Both the position numbers and the translations under genes were made by a program. A stretch of 64,000 nucleotides of DNA, from positions 1 through 64,000 of the forward strand of contig NZ_LGXZ01000012.1 in NCBI RefSeq assembly GCF_001238295.1. Reading direction: 5' to 3'. The notes under the pieces were generated by a model, which did not search any database, had not been told where the DNA came from, and worked only from the letters and a program-made list of their open reading frames with translations. Below are positions 27,686 through 37,289 of the stretch, piece after piece. Position 1 is the stretch's first letter. Each line of letters begins with the position of its first letter. Origin of the DNA: Ruegeria sp. 6PALISEP08 (GTDB lineage: Bacteria > Pseudomonadota > Alphaproteobacteria > Rhodobacterales > Rhodobacteraceae).

Positions 27686-28378
27686 TTAGGATGAACCGGT
27701 CGGGCTCAACTGCTCTAGCAGAGCCTTCGCCGCTGCCTGTTCGGCCTGACGTTTGGATCCGGCGGTGGCCTGCGCCTCGGCACCGTCCTGAAGGCGTGCC
27801 GCGATGGTGAAGATCGGCGCGTGGTCGGGGCCACTGCGTTTGACCTCAATATAAGAGGGCGGCTTTTGCCCACGGGCCTGTGCCCATTCCTGCAGCGCGG
27901 TTTTAGCGTCGCGGGCGTCGGCCTCGACCGTGTGGACACGGTCCCCCCAAAGGGCGAGGATAACATCGCGGGCGGCCTCGAACCCGGCATCGCGGTAGAT
28001 GGCGGCGATCACGGCCTCCATCGCGTCGCCCAGCAGGGCCTGTTTGCGGCGGCCGCCTGACAGCATCTCGGACCGCCCCAGTTTCAGCACCGCGCCCAGA
28101 TCGATCTGGCGGGCCACGTCAGCGCAGGCCTCTTTGCGGACCAGCGCGTTGAACCGAGGGGCCAGTTGGCCTTCGGATGCCTTTTTGTCGGCCTCAAGCA
28201 GCGCGGTGGCCATGACAAGGCCCAGTACGCGGTCGCCGAGAAATTCGAGCCGCTGATTGTCGGGTCGGGTGGTCGACGAGACCGAGCCATGGGTCAGCGC
28301 GCGCACCAGCAGTTCGGGGTTGGCGAACTCATACCCCAAACGCTGCTGGAACGCCTTTATTTCAGCCGAAAGCTTCAA
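27686..28378 (-). CDS. rnc: Ribonuclease III
   Basis: RNase III cleaves double-stranded RNA in rRNA and mRNA processing. The 230-residue protein has the signature [14 protein letters not shown] (Glu45, Asp49), the second acidic pair in [18 protein letters not shown], and a C-terminal double-stranded RNA-binding domain ([19 protein letters not shown]...[18 protein letters not shown]). Its ATG overlaps the lepB stop by four bases. Confidence 0.97.
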   Translation of the reverse strand: MKLSAEIKAFQQRLGYEFANPELLVRALTHGSVSSTTRPDNQRLEFLGDRVLGLVMATALLEADKKASEGQLAPRFNALVRKEACADVARQIDLGAVLKLGRSEMLSGGRRKQALLGDAMEAVIAAIYRDAGFEAARDVILALWGDRVHTVEADARDAKTALQEWAQARGQKPPSYIEVKRSGPDHAPIFTIAARLQDGAEAQATAGSKRQAEQAAAKALLEQLSPTGSS

Positions 28379-29214
28379 TTGACCGCCTTGAAGAACCGAT
28401 CTCCGCGCCAGGTCCAGAAGAACAGCATCGACCGGCCCGCGGACGAGAACATGATCCGGTCGGCCCGACCGATCAGGTTTTCATAAGGCACATAACCCAC
28501 GCCACCGGCGGATTGCGGCAGGCGGCTGTCACTGGAATTGTCGCGGTTGTCACCCATGAAGAAATAGTGGCCTTCGGGCACAGTATAGATGCCTGTATTG
28601 TCCGATCTCTGATTGCCAATGTTCAACACGTCATAAGACACACCGTTGGGCAGGGTTTCGATCAGGCGCGACTTTTCGCAGGTACCGCCAATGCCGACGG
28701 GGCCGTTTTCACAGCGCGGGCGCAGGCGCTGTGGCCCTTGCGGCTCGGCGATTTCTGTGAACACACCGTCAGGCTGCTGGGTAACCGGAGTGCCATTCAG
28801 GATGATCTGACCGTCGCGAACCTGGATACGATCGCCCGGCAGACCGATCAGTCGCTTGATATAGTCGCGTCCGGTGACCGGATGGCGAAAGACGATGACA
28901 TCGCCACGTTCGGGATCACCGCCCCAGATACGGGTATTGTCTTCGCCCTGCATCCAGCCACAGATATCTTCGGCATCCACATTCAGACCAACGCTGGGAA
29001 TAATCAGGCTGGGACAGGATGCGTAGGAATAGCCATAAGCCATCTTGTTGACGAAGAGGAAATCACCGATCAGCAGCGTCTGCTTCATCGAGCCCGAGGG
29101 GATCCAGAACGGTTGAAAGAAGAGGGTGCGGAACACGCCGGCAATCAACAGGGCGTAGACGATGGTTTTGATCGTCTCCCAGACGGGATTTCCGGTCTTG
29201 GCTTCCTCGGCCAT
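28375..29214 (-). CDS. lepB: Signal peptidase I
   Basis: LepB removes signal peptides from exported proteins at the inner membrane. The 279-residue protein has an N-terminal membrane segment (about 17-35), the catalytic Ser42 in [10 protein letters not shown], the catalytic Lys120 in [14 protein letters not shown], and the box E motif [17 protein letters not shown]. It is downstream of acpS by 60 bases and overlaps rnc. Confidence 0.97.
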   Translation of the reverse strand: MAEEAKTGNPVWETIKTIVYALLIAGVFRTLFFQPFWIPSGSMKQTLLIGDFLFVNKMAYGYSYASCPSLIIPSVGLNVDAEDICGWMQGEDNTRIWGGDPERGDVIVFRHPVTGRDYIKRLIGLPGDRIQVRDGQIILNGTPVTQQPDGVFTEIAEPQGPQRLRPRCENGPVGIGGTCEKSRLIETLPNGVSYDVLNIGNQRSDNTGIYTVPEGHYFFMGDNRDNSSDSRLPQSAGGVGYVPYENLIGRADRIMFSSAGRSMLFFWTWRGDRFFKAVN

Positions 29215-29274
29215 ACTGCTCTCTCCAGTTCTTTGCTTGGCTTCGCTGCTACATGCGGGGGGGATGGAGGCAAG

Positions 29275-29694
29275 TCAAGGCTGCGTGGCGTGATCTTGAA
29301 GCGGACGCGCCTCGATCACTACAAAGGCCTGCGCCCAGGGGTGATCATCGGTCAGGGTGACGTGAATGATCGCCTCGTGCCCTTCGGGGGTCATTTCCTT
29401 CAGGCGTTCGGCGGCCCATCCGGTGACATGCATCACAGGTTGGCCGGTGCGCAGATTGGTGACGGCCATGTCCTTCCACGAAATGCCCATGCGCAAACCG
29501 GTGCCCAGCGCCTTGGAACACGCCTCTTTCGCGGCCCAGCGTTTGGCATAGGTGCCCGCGGTATCGGCACGTCGGTCTGCCTTGCGCTGCTCTGTCTCGG
29601 TGAAGACACGGTTGCGGAACCGGTCGCCGAAACGGTCGAGCGTGCCCTGAATGCGGTCGATATTTGCGAGGTCTGTGCCGATGCCGAGGATCAT
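29275..29694 (-). CDS. acpS: Holo-[acyl-carrier-protein] synthase
   Basis: AcpS transfers 4'-phosphopantetheine from CoA to the serine of acyl carrier protein. The 139-residue protein starts [16 protein letters not shown], with the conserved Asp8, and contains [15 protein letters not shown], the second magnesium-binding motif with its Glu. The ATG overlaps the stop of the upstream membrane protein gene by four bases (ATGA). In related genomes acpS directly follows pdxJ; here two membrane protein genes intervene. Confidence 0.96.
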   Translation of the reverse strand: MILGIGTDLANIDRIQGTLDRFGDRFRNRVFTETEQRKADRRADTAGTYAKRWAAKEACSKALGTGLRMGISWKDMAVTNLRTGQPVMHVTGWAAERLKEMTPEGHEAIIHVTLTDDHPWAQAFVVIEARPLQDHATQP

Positions 29695-30158
29695 GTTTCT
29701 TGCTCTTTTTTTCGTAAGTGCATGCTGTACCCCCGGCCAACTCCAACGACAAAAGCGCAACGACACAGAATCAAGGAAACACCAAAACTTATTAAGAGCT
29801 CACAGCACAGTTGTGTAAAATGCTCGGGCGGATGCCAACGTCGGGGAGAGTCTGTCAGGACTTTGAAAACAACTAAGGCAAGTACTGCGAGAAAAGTGGT
29901 CAGAACCATTTTGCGAGCGAGTATCCAGCTCTTTACTGGCGGGCCGCATTGGAAACCTCTCCGACCTGTATCAAAACCATACAGCAAAGCAGCCACCGCA
30001 AGCGAAAGAACGAATGGGGAAAGCCTTGTCGGCCATTCAAACAAAAAAATCCTCTTGCCATTTGCCATGCTAAAAGCCGCGTAGTTCATGAGCACAATGC
30101 CCACAAACAAAGGGCGATGTAATCCAACCTGTTTATCTTTCGAAAACAAATAGTTCAC
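29691..30158 (-). CDS. Hypothetical membrane protein before acpS
   Basis: The 155-residue product has about four hydrophobic segments (near residues 15-33, 46-61, 85-102 and 118-137) and basic loops. The GC content is lower than that of its neighbours. I recognise no family. Its TGA overlaps the acpS ATG, which supports real translation coupled to acpS. It is one of the genes that separate pdxJ from acpS, and might be a recent insertion. Confidence 0.6.
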   Translation of the reverse strand: MNYLFSKDKQVGLHRPLFVGIVLMNYAAFSMANGKRIFLFEWPTRLSPFVLSLAVAALLYGFDTGRRGFQCGPPVKSWILARKMVLTTFLAVLALVVFKVLTDSPRRWHPPEHFTQLCCELLISFGVSLILCRCAFVVGVGRGYSMHLRKKEQET

Positions 30159-30183
30159 TCAAAAACCCTTAAGACTATCTTGT

Positions 30184-30807
30184 TTAAGTCAACCGCACCG
30201 TCAATATCTTGTAACTCGCCACACCGAAGAACCCCGCAAAGGCAAAATCGAACCAACGGCGGGCGCGGCGGTAGGTGCGGACCATGCGCTCGGATGAAAA
30301 CAGGTAGGCGTAACCGATGAAGATCAGTAGCGATCCCGCATAGAGCATGGCGAAATAGCCCAGCAGCATCGACAGGCTGGCATCATTGGGTGCGACGATG
30401 GCATAGATCGAGCCCCAGCTGAGGATTGCTTTGGGGTTGGTCAGGTGAATTGCCGCGCCTTTGGCGAAGATCGTCGGCAGAGAACCAGTGACCGGTTTGC
30501 CCAATGCGACCTCGTCCGAGGTCATCGCGCGGCGCAGAGCCTTGAGAGCCAGCCAGCCCAGATAGGCCACACCGACATAGCGGATCACTTCGAACACCCA
30601 GACATTGGCCAGCATGATCGCCGACAGGCCAAGTGCTGCGGCAATGCCCCAAGCGGCGGACCCGGCACAGATGCCCAGCGCGAAGACCAGACCGGCGCGG
30701 CGGCCTTCGTTCATGGCGGTTCCGGCAATGCCCATCGTGGCAGGCCCCGGAGAGCCGCCAGCCATCAGCCAGGCCAGCCAGATGGCGATAAAGCCGGGCG
30801 TGATCAC
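30184..30807 (-). CDS. LysE-family translocator
   Basis: This 207-residue inner-membrane exporter of the LysE/RhtB family has about six helices, the N-terminal motif GGSPGPATMGIAGTAMNEGRRAGLVFALGICAG and the central IHLTNPKAILSWGSI, both family hallmarks. Members export amino acids or small metabolites; the substrate here is unknown. A GTG start overlaps the pdxJ stop (GTGA), which couples the two genes. Confidence 0.9.
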   Translation of the reverse strand: MITPGFIAIWLAWLMAGGSPGPATMGIAGTAMNEGRRAGLVFALGICAGSAAWGIAAALGLSAIMLANVWVFEVIRYVGVAYLGWLALKALRRAMTSDEVALGKPVTGSLPTIFAKGAAIHLTNPKAILSWGSIYAIVAPNDASLSMLLGYFAMLYAGSLLIFIGYAYLFSSERMVRTYRRARRWFDFAFAGFFGVASYKILTVRLT

Positions 30808-31550
30808 GCGCGGGCCTCGTCCATCAGGCGGCGCATTTCCTGAATGGCGGGGGTGAGACCCAGAAAGATTGACTCACCGATCAGGAAGTGGCCGATATTC
30901 AGTTCTTTCACCTCAGGGAAAGCCGCAACCGGCTTAACCGTGTCATAGGTCAGGCCGTGGCCTGCATGGACCTCAAGCCCCAGCGAATGGGCAAACGCTG
31001 ACATCTGACGCAGCGATTCAAGCTCTTGCGCGGCATCGTCCATGCGCCCCTCTGCGTGGGCGTCGCAATAGGCACCGGTGTGCAATTCGATCACTTCGGC
31101 ACCAATGCGATGCGCCGCCTCGATCTGACGCTGATCAGCGGCGATGAAGATCGATACGCGGCAGCCGACATCCCGAAGTGGCGCGATGAAATGCGCCAGC
31201 TTGTTTTCCTCGCGCGCGACTTCAAGTCCGCCTTCGGTGGTGCGTTCCTCGCGCTTTTCGGGGACAATACAGACAGCGTGCGGTTTATGGCGCAGGGCGA
31301 TTTTCTGCATCTCGTCCGTAGCTGCCATCTCAAAGTTGAGCGGCACCGACAGAACCTCCATCAGCCCGTCGATATCGGTGTCCGATATATGGCGACGGTC
31401 TTCGCGCAAGTGGGCGGTGATGCCGTCGGCGCCTGCCTCTTCCGCCAGTTTGGCGGCGCGAAGCGGATCGGGATAAGCCCCACCCCGCGCATTGCGTACG
31501 GTGGCGACGTGATCGATGTTCACACCCAGACGCAAGTGGTTCTCAGACAT
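30804..31550 (-). CDS. pdxJ: Pyridoxine 5'-phosphate synthase
   Basis: PdxJ condenses 1-deoxyxylulose 5-phosphate with 3-amino-2-oxopropyl phosphate to form pyridoxine 5'-phosphate. The 248-residue TIM barrel shows LGVNIDHVATVRNARGG, HLREDRRHI, the CIVPEKREERTTEGGL loop with the catalytic Glu, VHAGHGLTYD and NIGHFLIGE. Its ATG shares a base with the DUF2062 stop (TGATG); a GTG one codon upstream is an alternative. Vitamin B6 made here serves several PLP enzymes in the window. Confidence 0.97.
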   Translation of the reverse strand: MSENHLRLGVNIDHVATVRNARGGAYPDPLRAAKLAEEAGADGITAHLREDRRHISDTDIDGLMEVLSVPLNFEMAATDEMQKIALRHKPHAVCIVPEKREERTTEGGLEVAREENKLAHFIAPLRDVGCRVSIFIAADQRQIEAAHRIGAEVIELHTGAYCDAHAEGRMDDAAQELESLRQMSAFAHSLGLEVHAGHGLTYDTVKPVAAFPEVKELNIGHFLIGESIFLGLTPAIQEMRRLMDEARA

Positions 31551-32242
31551 CACTCGATTCCTTTTGTAGACTTTTCGGCCGAGCCTAGTGGCTTTGACAG
31601 GGGAACGGCAGCCGTTTCTTCGGCCAAACGTTTGATTTGATCAAACTTCGCCTTGATCCTGGCGCGACGGCGCTGTTGGTAGGTGCGGATCAGCGGCAGG
31701 CTGAGATAATAGCAGAGCACACCTGCCACGATGCCGGGAATGATACCGCCGATCATATAGGGGTAGAAGACGTCATCGTAGAACTGTGCTAACCCGTGCC
31801 AGTCGGCCACGCGATCCGTGAACAACGCCAGAAAATTGTTCTTGAGGTCACCGATAGCGTTAGCAAATTTGCCCATCAGGCCCTGCGTGTCACCTTCTTC
31901 GTATTCAGTGCCCAACAGGAAATGCCCGGTCTGAAGACAGATCACCCCAATCGGCACATAAGTCAAAGGGTTGCCGAAAAACGTGCCGCTAAGTGCGGCC
32001 AGAAGATTGCCCTTGAACAGCCTGGCGCCGATTGCAGCGACCAGAAAATGCAGCCCGTAAAACGGTGTGAACGCGGCAAAAACGCCTGCCCCGATGCCGC
32101 GCGCGATCCTGTCTGGAGTGTCAGGCAGCCGCCGGACCCGGTGTTTCACGTAATGAAAGGCGCGGGTCCACCCGCCACGCGGATAGACGAAATCCGATGC
32201 GACCTGAACAGGAGAGCGTCGGTCTCGGCGCTTGAATACCAC
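31550..32242 (-). CDS. DUF2062 membrane protein
   Basis: This 230-residue protein has a basic N-terminus, then GIGAGVFAAFTPFYGLHFLVAAIGARLFKGNLLAALSGTFFGNPLTYVPI, the DUF2062 core with its two membrane hairpins, and a third hydrophobic region near residues 163-185 before a basic tail. The family is widely conserved next to pdxJ and rsh in Rhodobacteraceae; its function is unknown. It is part of the leftward rsh-DUF2062-pdxJ-LysE unit. Confidence 0.9.
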   Translation of the reverse strand: MVFKRRDRRSPVQVASDFVYPRGGWTRAFHYVKHRVRRLPDTPDRIARGIGAGVFAAFTPFYGLHFLVAAIGARLFKGNLLAALSGTFFGNPLTYVPIGVICLQTGHFLLGTEYEEGDTQGLMGKFANAIGDLKNNFLALFTDRVADWHGLAQFYDDVFYPYMIGGIIPGIVAGVLCYYLSLPLIRTYQQRRRARIKAKFDQIKRLAEETAAVPLSKPLGSAEKSTKGIE

Positions 32243-32258
32243 GCGTGTTCACCCCTTC

Positions 32259-34391
32259 TCAGCCAGCTGCAACCGCGGATTTGGCCTGATCCCGATACCT
32301 TTCGACCGCCGCGACGTCGCTTTCCGCCTCGAGCATCAGCATAAGCGAATGCAACTGTTCAAGGTCGCGCAGTTCGACATTGATCAGCAGACGGTAAAAA
32401 TCCGGTTTGCGGTCAACAAATTCCAAGTTCGAGATATTGGCCTTTTTCTCGCCGATCAATGTGCAAATACGCCCCAGAACCCCGGCGTCATTGCCAATAG
32501 TCAGATCCAGCGTCGCGCTATAGACGGCTGGGTGGGTACCCGAATGCCAGTGCAAATCGACCCAGCGCTCGGGTTCGCCTTCAAACTCGCTCAGCCGGTC
32601 GCAATCGATGGCGTGCACCACCACGCCCTTGCCACGGTAGGTGATGCCAACGATCCGCTCTCCCGGCAGAGGCTGGCAACACGGCGCGCGATCGAATTTC
32701 TGCCCCGGTTCAAGGCCGATGACGGCACGACGCAGCGGAATGGCATCACCGTCATCTTTGGCCAGTTCGGGATAGACGGCCTGAACCACCTCATGCGCCG
32801 TCAGTTCAGCGCTGCCCAGACGGGCCAGCAATTCGTGCCGATCTTTCAGACGCAGGTGTTTGGCTGCAGTGTCGAGCGTCTTTTCAGTGGCCTTGCGCCC
32901 AACGTGCTCAAAGCCTGAACGCGCCAGTTCCTTGCCCAGTTTAATGAACCGCTCCCGGTCGACCTCGCGCAGGGCGCGACGGATGGCGGTGCGGGCCTTG
33001 CCGGTGACGGCGATCTCAAGCCATGTGACCTGCGGCGTCTGACCGTCTGCAGTGATGATGTCAACCGACTGGCCGTTCTTCAGCCGCGTCCAAAGCGGCA
33101 CACGGATGCCGTCCACCTTGGCCCCAACACAGGCATGGCCGATCCGGGTGTGGATTGCATAGGCGAAATCGATCGGTGTCGCCCCGCGCGGCAGTTTCAC
33201 CACATCGCCCTTGGGCGTGAAGCAGAACACCTGGTCGGAATACATCTCCAATTTGACGGCCTCGAGGAAGTCTTCGTGATCTTCCTCATTGTCGAACTGC
33301 TCGGTCAGGTTGGAAATCCACTTGGCCGGGTCAACGGCAAACGGGTTCTCGGTACGTACACCGTCGCGATAAGACCAGTGCGCAGCAACGCCGGTTTCAG
33401 CCACGTCGTGCATCTGGCGGGTGCGGATCTGAACCTCGACCCTTTTACCGTCACGCCCCGACACCGTGGTATGAATCGAACGGTAGCCGTTCGACTTCGG
33501 CTGACTGATGTAATCCTTGAACCGCCCCGGTACCGCGCGCCAGCGCTGATGGATCGCACCAAGTGTGCGATAGCAGTCCTCTTCGGTCTGGGTGATGATG
33601 CGAAAGCCGTAAATATCGGACAGGCGCGAGAAGCCCTGATCCTTTTCCTGCATCTTTCGCCAGATCGAATAGGGTTTCTTGGCGCGGCCAAAGACCTCGG
33701 CATCGATCCCCGCCTTTTCCAGCTCGTGCCGCATATCGCCGGTGATCCGATGGATCACGTCACCGGTTTCGCGTTGCAGCGTGATGAAACGCCGGATGAT
33801 CGATTGGCGGCCTTCGGGGTTCAGGACACGGAAAGCGAGGTCTTCCAACTCTTCGCGCATCCATTGCATACCCATCCGGCCCGCAAGTGGCGCATAGATG
33901 TCCATCGTCTCGCGCGCTTTAACCACCTGCTTTTCTGGGCGCATTGCCTTGATCGTGCGCATGTTATGCAGACGGTCTGCCAACTTGACCAAAATGACTC
34001 GCAGGTCCTTGGACATGGCCATGAACAGCTTGCGGAAATTTTCAGCCTGCTTGGTCTCACGGCTGGACAGTTGCAGGTTGGTCAGCTTGGTAACACCGTC
34101 AACCAGCTTGGCGACTTCATCCCCAAACAGCTCGGCCACCTTGCCATAATTGGCTTTGGTGTCTTCGATCGTGTCGTGAAGCAGCGCCGTAATGATAGTC
34201 GCATCATCCAGACGCTGTTCTGTCAGGATGGCGGCAACGGCAACGGGATGGGTAAAATAGGGCTCGCCGGAATGTCGGACCTGCCCCTCATGCATCTGCT
34301 GACCGAATTCATAGGCCAGTGTGATACGTTCAGCATTCGTCTTGGGATTGTAGTTGCGGACCAGCGCAATCAGGTCGTCAGCAGAAATCAT
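32259..34391 (-). CDS. rsh: Bifunctional (p)ppGpp synthetase/hydrolase
   Basis: Rsh makes and degrades the stringent-response alarmone (p)ppGpp. The 710-residue protein has all domains in order: HD hydrolase (GQVRHSGEPYFTHPVAVA, ALLHDTIEDT), synthetase (LSDIYGFRIITQTEEDCYRTLGAIHQ, KDYISQPKSNGYRSIHTTV), TGS (FTPKGDVVKLPRGATPIDFAYAIHT), a helical region, and a C-terminal ACT domain. Both catalytic signatures look intact, consistent with the single bifunctional enzyme of alphaproteobacteria. The rpoZ gene lies 26 bases upstream, a common pairing. Confidence 0.96.
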   Translation of the reverse strand: MISADDLIALVRNYNPKTNAERITLAYEFGQQMHEGQVRHSGEPYFTHPVAVAAILTEQRLDDATIITALLHDTIEDTKANYGKVAELFGDEVAKLVDGVTKLTNLQLSSRETKQAENFRKLFMAMSKDLRVILVKLADRLHNMRTIKAMRPEKQVVKARETMDIYAPLAGRMGMQWMREELEDLAFRVLNPEGRQSIIRRFITLQRETGDVIHRITGDMRHELEKAGIDAEVFGRAKKPYSIWRKMQEKDQGFSRLSDIYGFRIITQTEEDCYRTLGAIHQRWRAVPGRFKDYISQPKSNGYRSIHTTVSGRDGKRVEVQIRTRQMHDVAETGVAAHWSYRDGVRTENPFAVDPAKWISNLTEQFDNEEDHEDFLEAVKLEMYSDQVFCFTPKGDVVKLPRGATPIDFAYAIHTRIGHACVGAKVDGIRVPLWTRLKNGQSVDIITADGQTPQVTWLEIAVTGKARTAIRRALREVDRERFIKLGKELARSGFEHVGRKATEKTLDTAAKHLRLKDRHELLARLGSAELTAHEVVQAVYPELAKDDGDAIPLRRAVIGLEPGQKFDRAPCCQPLPGERIVGITYRGKGVVVHAIDCDRLSEFEGEPERWVDLHWHSGTHPAVYSATLDLTIGNDAGVLGRICTLIGEKKANISNLEFVDRKPDFYRLLINVELRDLEQLHSLMLMLEAESDVAAVERYRDQAKSAVAAG

Positions 34392-34417
34392 CCGGTCCGC
34401 ACCTTCGCTTTTAGGGC

Positions 34418-34771
34418 TTACCCCTGTCCCTGGGCCTCCATCAGAGCGCGCAGGAGTTTTTCTTCTGACATGTCGTCCATGGCAGGTTTGTCCGATTCGG
34501 CACCCATCAGCAGTGCCATCTGATCTTCTTCCGGCTCATCGACCTCGATCTGGGTCTGGTTGGCCTCGATCAGGCGCTCGCGCAGTTCATCCGCGCTTTG
34601 GGTTTCGTCGGCGATTTCGCGCAGGGACACGACAGGGTTCTTGTCGTTGTCGCGGTCAACAGTAATCGCAGCACCGGCGGATACCTCGCGCGCCCGATGG
34701 GCGGCAAGCATCACCAGTTCGAACCGGTTTGGAACCTTGTCTACGCAATCTTCAACCGTCACGCGGGCCAT
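34418..34771 (-). CDS. rpoZ: RNA polymerase omega subunit
   Basis: Omega helps fold and assemble the RNA polymerase beta' subunit and forms part of a ppGpp binding site in proteobacteria. The 117-residue protein begins [33 protein letters not shown] and has the second conserved block [12 protein letters not shown]; the C-terminal acidic tail (EVDEPEEDQ...) is typical of the group. It precedes rsh and has a clear promoter upstream. Confidence 0.96.
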   Translation of the reverse strand: MARVTVEDCVDKVPNRFELVMLAAHRAREVSAGAAITVDRDNDKNPVVSLREIADETQSADELRERLIEANQTQIEVDEPEEDQMALLMGAESDKPAMDDMSEEKLLRALMEAQGQG

Positions 34772-34811
34772 GAGGCGCTCTCCGTTTCTGAATCCATGTC
34801 AGGAAGGGGCT

Positions 34812-34840
34812 TATCTAAGCGCGAATCCGCGCCTTGACAA
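34812..34840 (-). promoter_or_regulatory. Sigma-70 type promoter of rpoZ-rsh
   Basis: On the minus strand TTGTCA (34835-34840) and TAGATA (34812-34817) are separated by exactly 17 bases. Transcription would start near 34805, leaving a leader of about 34 bases before the rpoZ ATG. Confidence 0.6.
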
Positions 34841-34865
34841 GCAGGAAATGCTGCATTTGCAAGGA

Positions 34866-35435
34866 TCACAGTGGCGTGACCGCTGCAACTTCGTCCGCAG
34901 GCAGATCGGCGACCATCTGTGAAACCGTGCGATCCAGAACCGGATGACGCCAGTCAGGGACGATATCGGCCATGGGCACAAGTACAAATGCGCGGTCCTG
35001 AAGGCGCGGATGCGGCAGGATCAGTTGATCCGGGGCCTTTTGCTGCTGCGCCTCAGGTGACAGGGTCAGCCAGTGATCGAACAGCGCACGATCCGGCAAC
35101 ACCTGATCGCTAAAACACACAAGATCGAGGTCCAGTGTCCGCATTCCCCAACGCTGCACCCGTTCGCGCCCGAACTCATGTTCAACCGCGTGCAGGCCGC
35201 GCAAAAGCTCGGCAGGAGACTGCTCGGTGGCGATCAGAGCCGCAGCATTCACGTAATCCGGGCCCGCGCCTGCGGGAAAGCAAGGTGTCGCGAAAAACCT
35301 ACTGACTGCGCGAATCACCAGATCCTGACGCGAAATGGCGTCAAGAGCACTCCGAAGGGTGACGGCAGGCCCATTTCCTCTCAAGTTGAGATTTGCACCC
35401 AGTGCAATAACGGCATTTGACAAAGAATTGCTCAT
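34866..35435 (-). CDS. folK: Hydroxymethyldihydropterin pyrophosphokinase
   Basis: FolK transfers pyrophosphate from ATP to 6-hydroxymethyl-7,8-dihydropterin in folate synthesis. The 189-residue protein has the N-terminal AVIALGANLNLRG, the ASRFFATPCFPAGAGPDYVNAA region, and the signature ERVQRWGMRTLDLDLVCF with its magnesium-binding Asp residues, then LPHPRLQDRAFVLVPMADI. It is upstream of rpoZ on the same strand, with the rpoZ promoter in between. Confidence 0.94.
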   Translation of the reverse strand: MSNSLSNAVIALGANLNLRGNGPAVTLRSALDAISRQDLVIRAVSRFFATPCFPAGAGPDYVNAAALIATEQSPAELLRGLHAVEHEFGRERVQRWGMRTLDLDLVCFSDQVLPDRALFDHWLTLSPEAQQQKAPDQLILPHPRLQDRAFVLVPMADIVPDWRHPVLDRTVSQMVADLPADEVAAVTPL

Positions 35436-35574
35436 CCAGCACCCTACATTCGACGCATTGCATACTTGCGATAACTGCCAAAAGTTCTAATTATAGCATG
35501 ATCAGAACGCGCCAATTTATCACTCACTCACTCACTTAACGGCGCGATCTGGATTATACCGAAAGGGACTATTT

Positions 35575-36150
35575 ATGTTTTATAAAGACGAACGGCTAGC
35601 GCTGTTCATCGACGGCTCGAATCTTTATGCTGCGGCAAAAGCACTCGGTTTCGACATAGACTACAAACTTCTGCGGCAGGAATTCATGCGCCGTGGCAAG
35701 TTGCTTCGGGCCTTCTATTACACAGCGCTCCTGGAAAACGACGAATATTCGCCGATCCGTCCATTGGTTGACTGGCTGCATTACAACGGCTTCACCATGG
35801 TCACGAAACCGGCCAAGGAATATACCGACAGCATGGGGCGTCGGAAAGTCAAAGGGAACATGGATATCGAGCTTACTGTCGATGCCATGGAACTTGCGCC
35901 ACGTGTGGATCATATCGTGCTATTCTCGGGCGATGGGGATTTCCGCCCGCTGATTGCCAGCCTGCAACGTCAGGGCGTACGTGTGTCTGTCGTGTCGACC
36001 ATCCGCAGCCAGCCTCCGATGATCTCGGACGAGCTGCGCCGACAGGCGGACAACTTCATCGAACTGGAAGATCTGCGCGACGTGATCGGCCGCCCGCCAC
36101 GTGAAATGCCGGCCGAGCCGCGCAACGTCGCGATGGCCAGCAACAGCTGA
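35575..36150 (+). CDS. NYN-domain (LabA/DUF88-like) protein
   Basis: This 191-residue protein is a PIN-like nuclease-fold member. It starts MFYKDERLALFIDGSNLYAAAKALG with the first acidic residue in FIDGSN, has GNMDIELTVDAMELA with a second acidic group, and HIVLFSGDGDFRPLIASLQRQGVRVSVVS with the third, matching the NYN/LabA arrangement. The C-terminal 30 residues are variable. The acidic set appears complete, so RNase activity is possible but unproven. It stands alone between folK and ispH and ends in a strong terminator. Confidence 0.9.
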   Translation: MFYKDERLALFIDGSNLYAAAKALGFDIDYKLLRQEFMRRGKLLRAFYYTALLENDEYSPIRPLVDWLHYNGFTMVTKPAKEYTDSMGRRKVKGNMDIELTVDAMELAPRVDHIVLFSGDGDFRPLIASLQRQGVRVSVVSTIRSQPPMISDELRRQADNFIELEDLRDVIGRPPREMPAEPRNVAMASNS

Positions 36151-36183
36151 TCCGAAATACGCATTACTGATGGGGTAAAATTT

Positions 36184-36218
36184 GCGCGGTCAGGACCGAA
36201 GTCCTGGCCGCGCTTCCT
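36184..36218 (+). terminator. Rho-independent terminator after the NYN gene
   Basis: A 13-bp stem (GCGCGGTCAGGAC with GTCCTGGCCGCGC, one wobble pair) with a CGAA loop is followed by TTCCTT. It begins 34 bases after the NYN-gene stop. Confidence 0.88.
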
Positions 36219-36338
36219 TAACTATGTACAGGTGCTGAAACATCTCTTGGCTAGCATCGATTCGTGTCAGTTGAATGACGATCTCCTGTCTGGACCAAGG
36301 CCAGGAAAAGACTTACCTGTGCCTCAAGGAGACACCCA

Positions 36339-37289
36339 ATGACACAGCCACCGCTGACACTTTACCTTGCAGCCCCCCGGGGTTTCTGCGCCGGTGTGGA
36401 TCGCGCCATCAAGATCGTGGAAATGGCCCTGCAGAAATGGGGGGCTCCGGTCTATGTGCGCCACGAGATCGTGCATAACAAATTTGTCGTCGACGGGCTG
36501 CGGGCCAAGGGTGCTGTCTTTGTCGAGGAACTGCATGAATGCCCAGATGATCGTCCGGTGATTTTTTCCGCCCATGGCGTGCCGAAATCGGTCCCTGCCG
36601 AGGCCGCTAAACGCGAGATGATCTATGTGGATGCAACCTGCCCGCTGGTCTCGAAAGTGCACATCGAGGCACAGCGCCATGCAGATGCGGGGTTGCAGAT
36701 GATCATGATCGGCCACAAGGGCCATCCCGAGACCGTTGGAACCATGGGACAGCTACCCGAGGGCGATGTGTTGCTGGTCGAAACCGTCGAGGATGTGGCC
36801 TCGGTTGACGTGCGTAACCCCGAAAAACTCGCCTTTGTTACTCAGACAACCCTGTCAGTTGATGACACCAAAGACATCATAGCTGCGCTTCAGGCCCGGT
36901 TCCCGGCCATTGTCGGACCACACAAAGAAGACATCTGCTATGCCACCACGAACCGGCAAGAGGCCGTCAAGGCCGTGGCTCCCAAGGCGGACGCCCTGCT
37001 GGTTGTAGGGGCGCCGAACTCGTCGAACTCCCGCCGTCTGGTCGAAGTCGCCTCACGCGAGGGCTGCGAATATGCGCAGCTGGTGCAGCGCGCCTCCGAG
37101 ATCGACTGGCGCGCGCTGGAGGGTATCTCATCCGTGGCCGTCACTGCGGGCGCATCGGCCCCCGAGCTTTTGGTGAACGAGGTGATCGACGCGTTCCGCG
37201 CACATTACGATGTCACCGTCGAACTGGTTGAGACAGCCGTCGAAAACGTCGAGTTCAAAGTCCCCCGTGTCCTGAGGCAACCGGTGTGA
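36339..37289 (+). CDS. ispH: 4-hydroxy-3-methylbut-2-enyl diphosphate reductase
   Basis: IspH is the iron-sulfur enzyme for the last step of the MEP isoprenoid pathway, making IPP and DMAPP. The 316-residue protein has all three cluster cysteines ([30 protein letters not shown]), the catalytic Glu in [12 protein letters not shown] and the [11 protein letters not shown] loop. AAGGAG precedes the ATG. Its stop overlaps the next gene's GTG start, the beginning of a tightly overlapping five-gene unit. Confidence 0.97.
   Translation: MTQPPLTLYLAAPRGFCAGVDRAIKIVEMALQKWGAPVYVRHEIVHNKFVVDGLRAKGAVFVEELHECPDDRPVIFSAHGVPKSVPAEAAKREMIYVDATCPLVSKVHIEAQRHADAGLQMIMIGHKGHPETVGTMGQLPEGDVLLVETVEDVASVDVRNPEKLAFVTQTTLSVDDTKDIIAALQARFPAIVGPHKEDICYATTNRQEAVKAVAPKADALLVVGAPNSSNSRRLVEVASREGCEYAQLVQRASEIDWRALEGISSVAVTAGASAPELLVNEVIDAFRAHYDVTVELVETAVENVEFKVPRVLRQPV

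Noticed and set aside
33135..34523. 462-codon open frame on the plus strand opposite rsh
   Set aside because: It mirrors conserved HD and synthetase coding sequence on the other strand and shows no family features.
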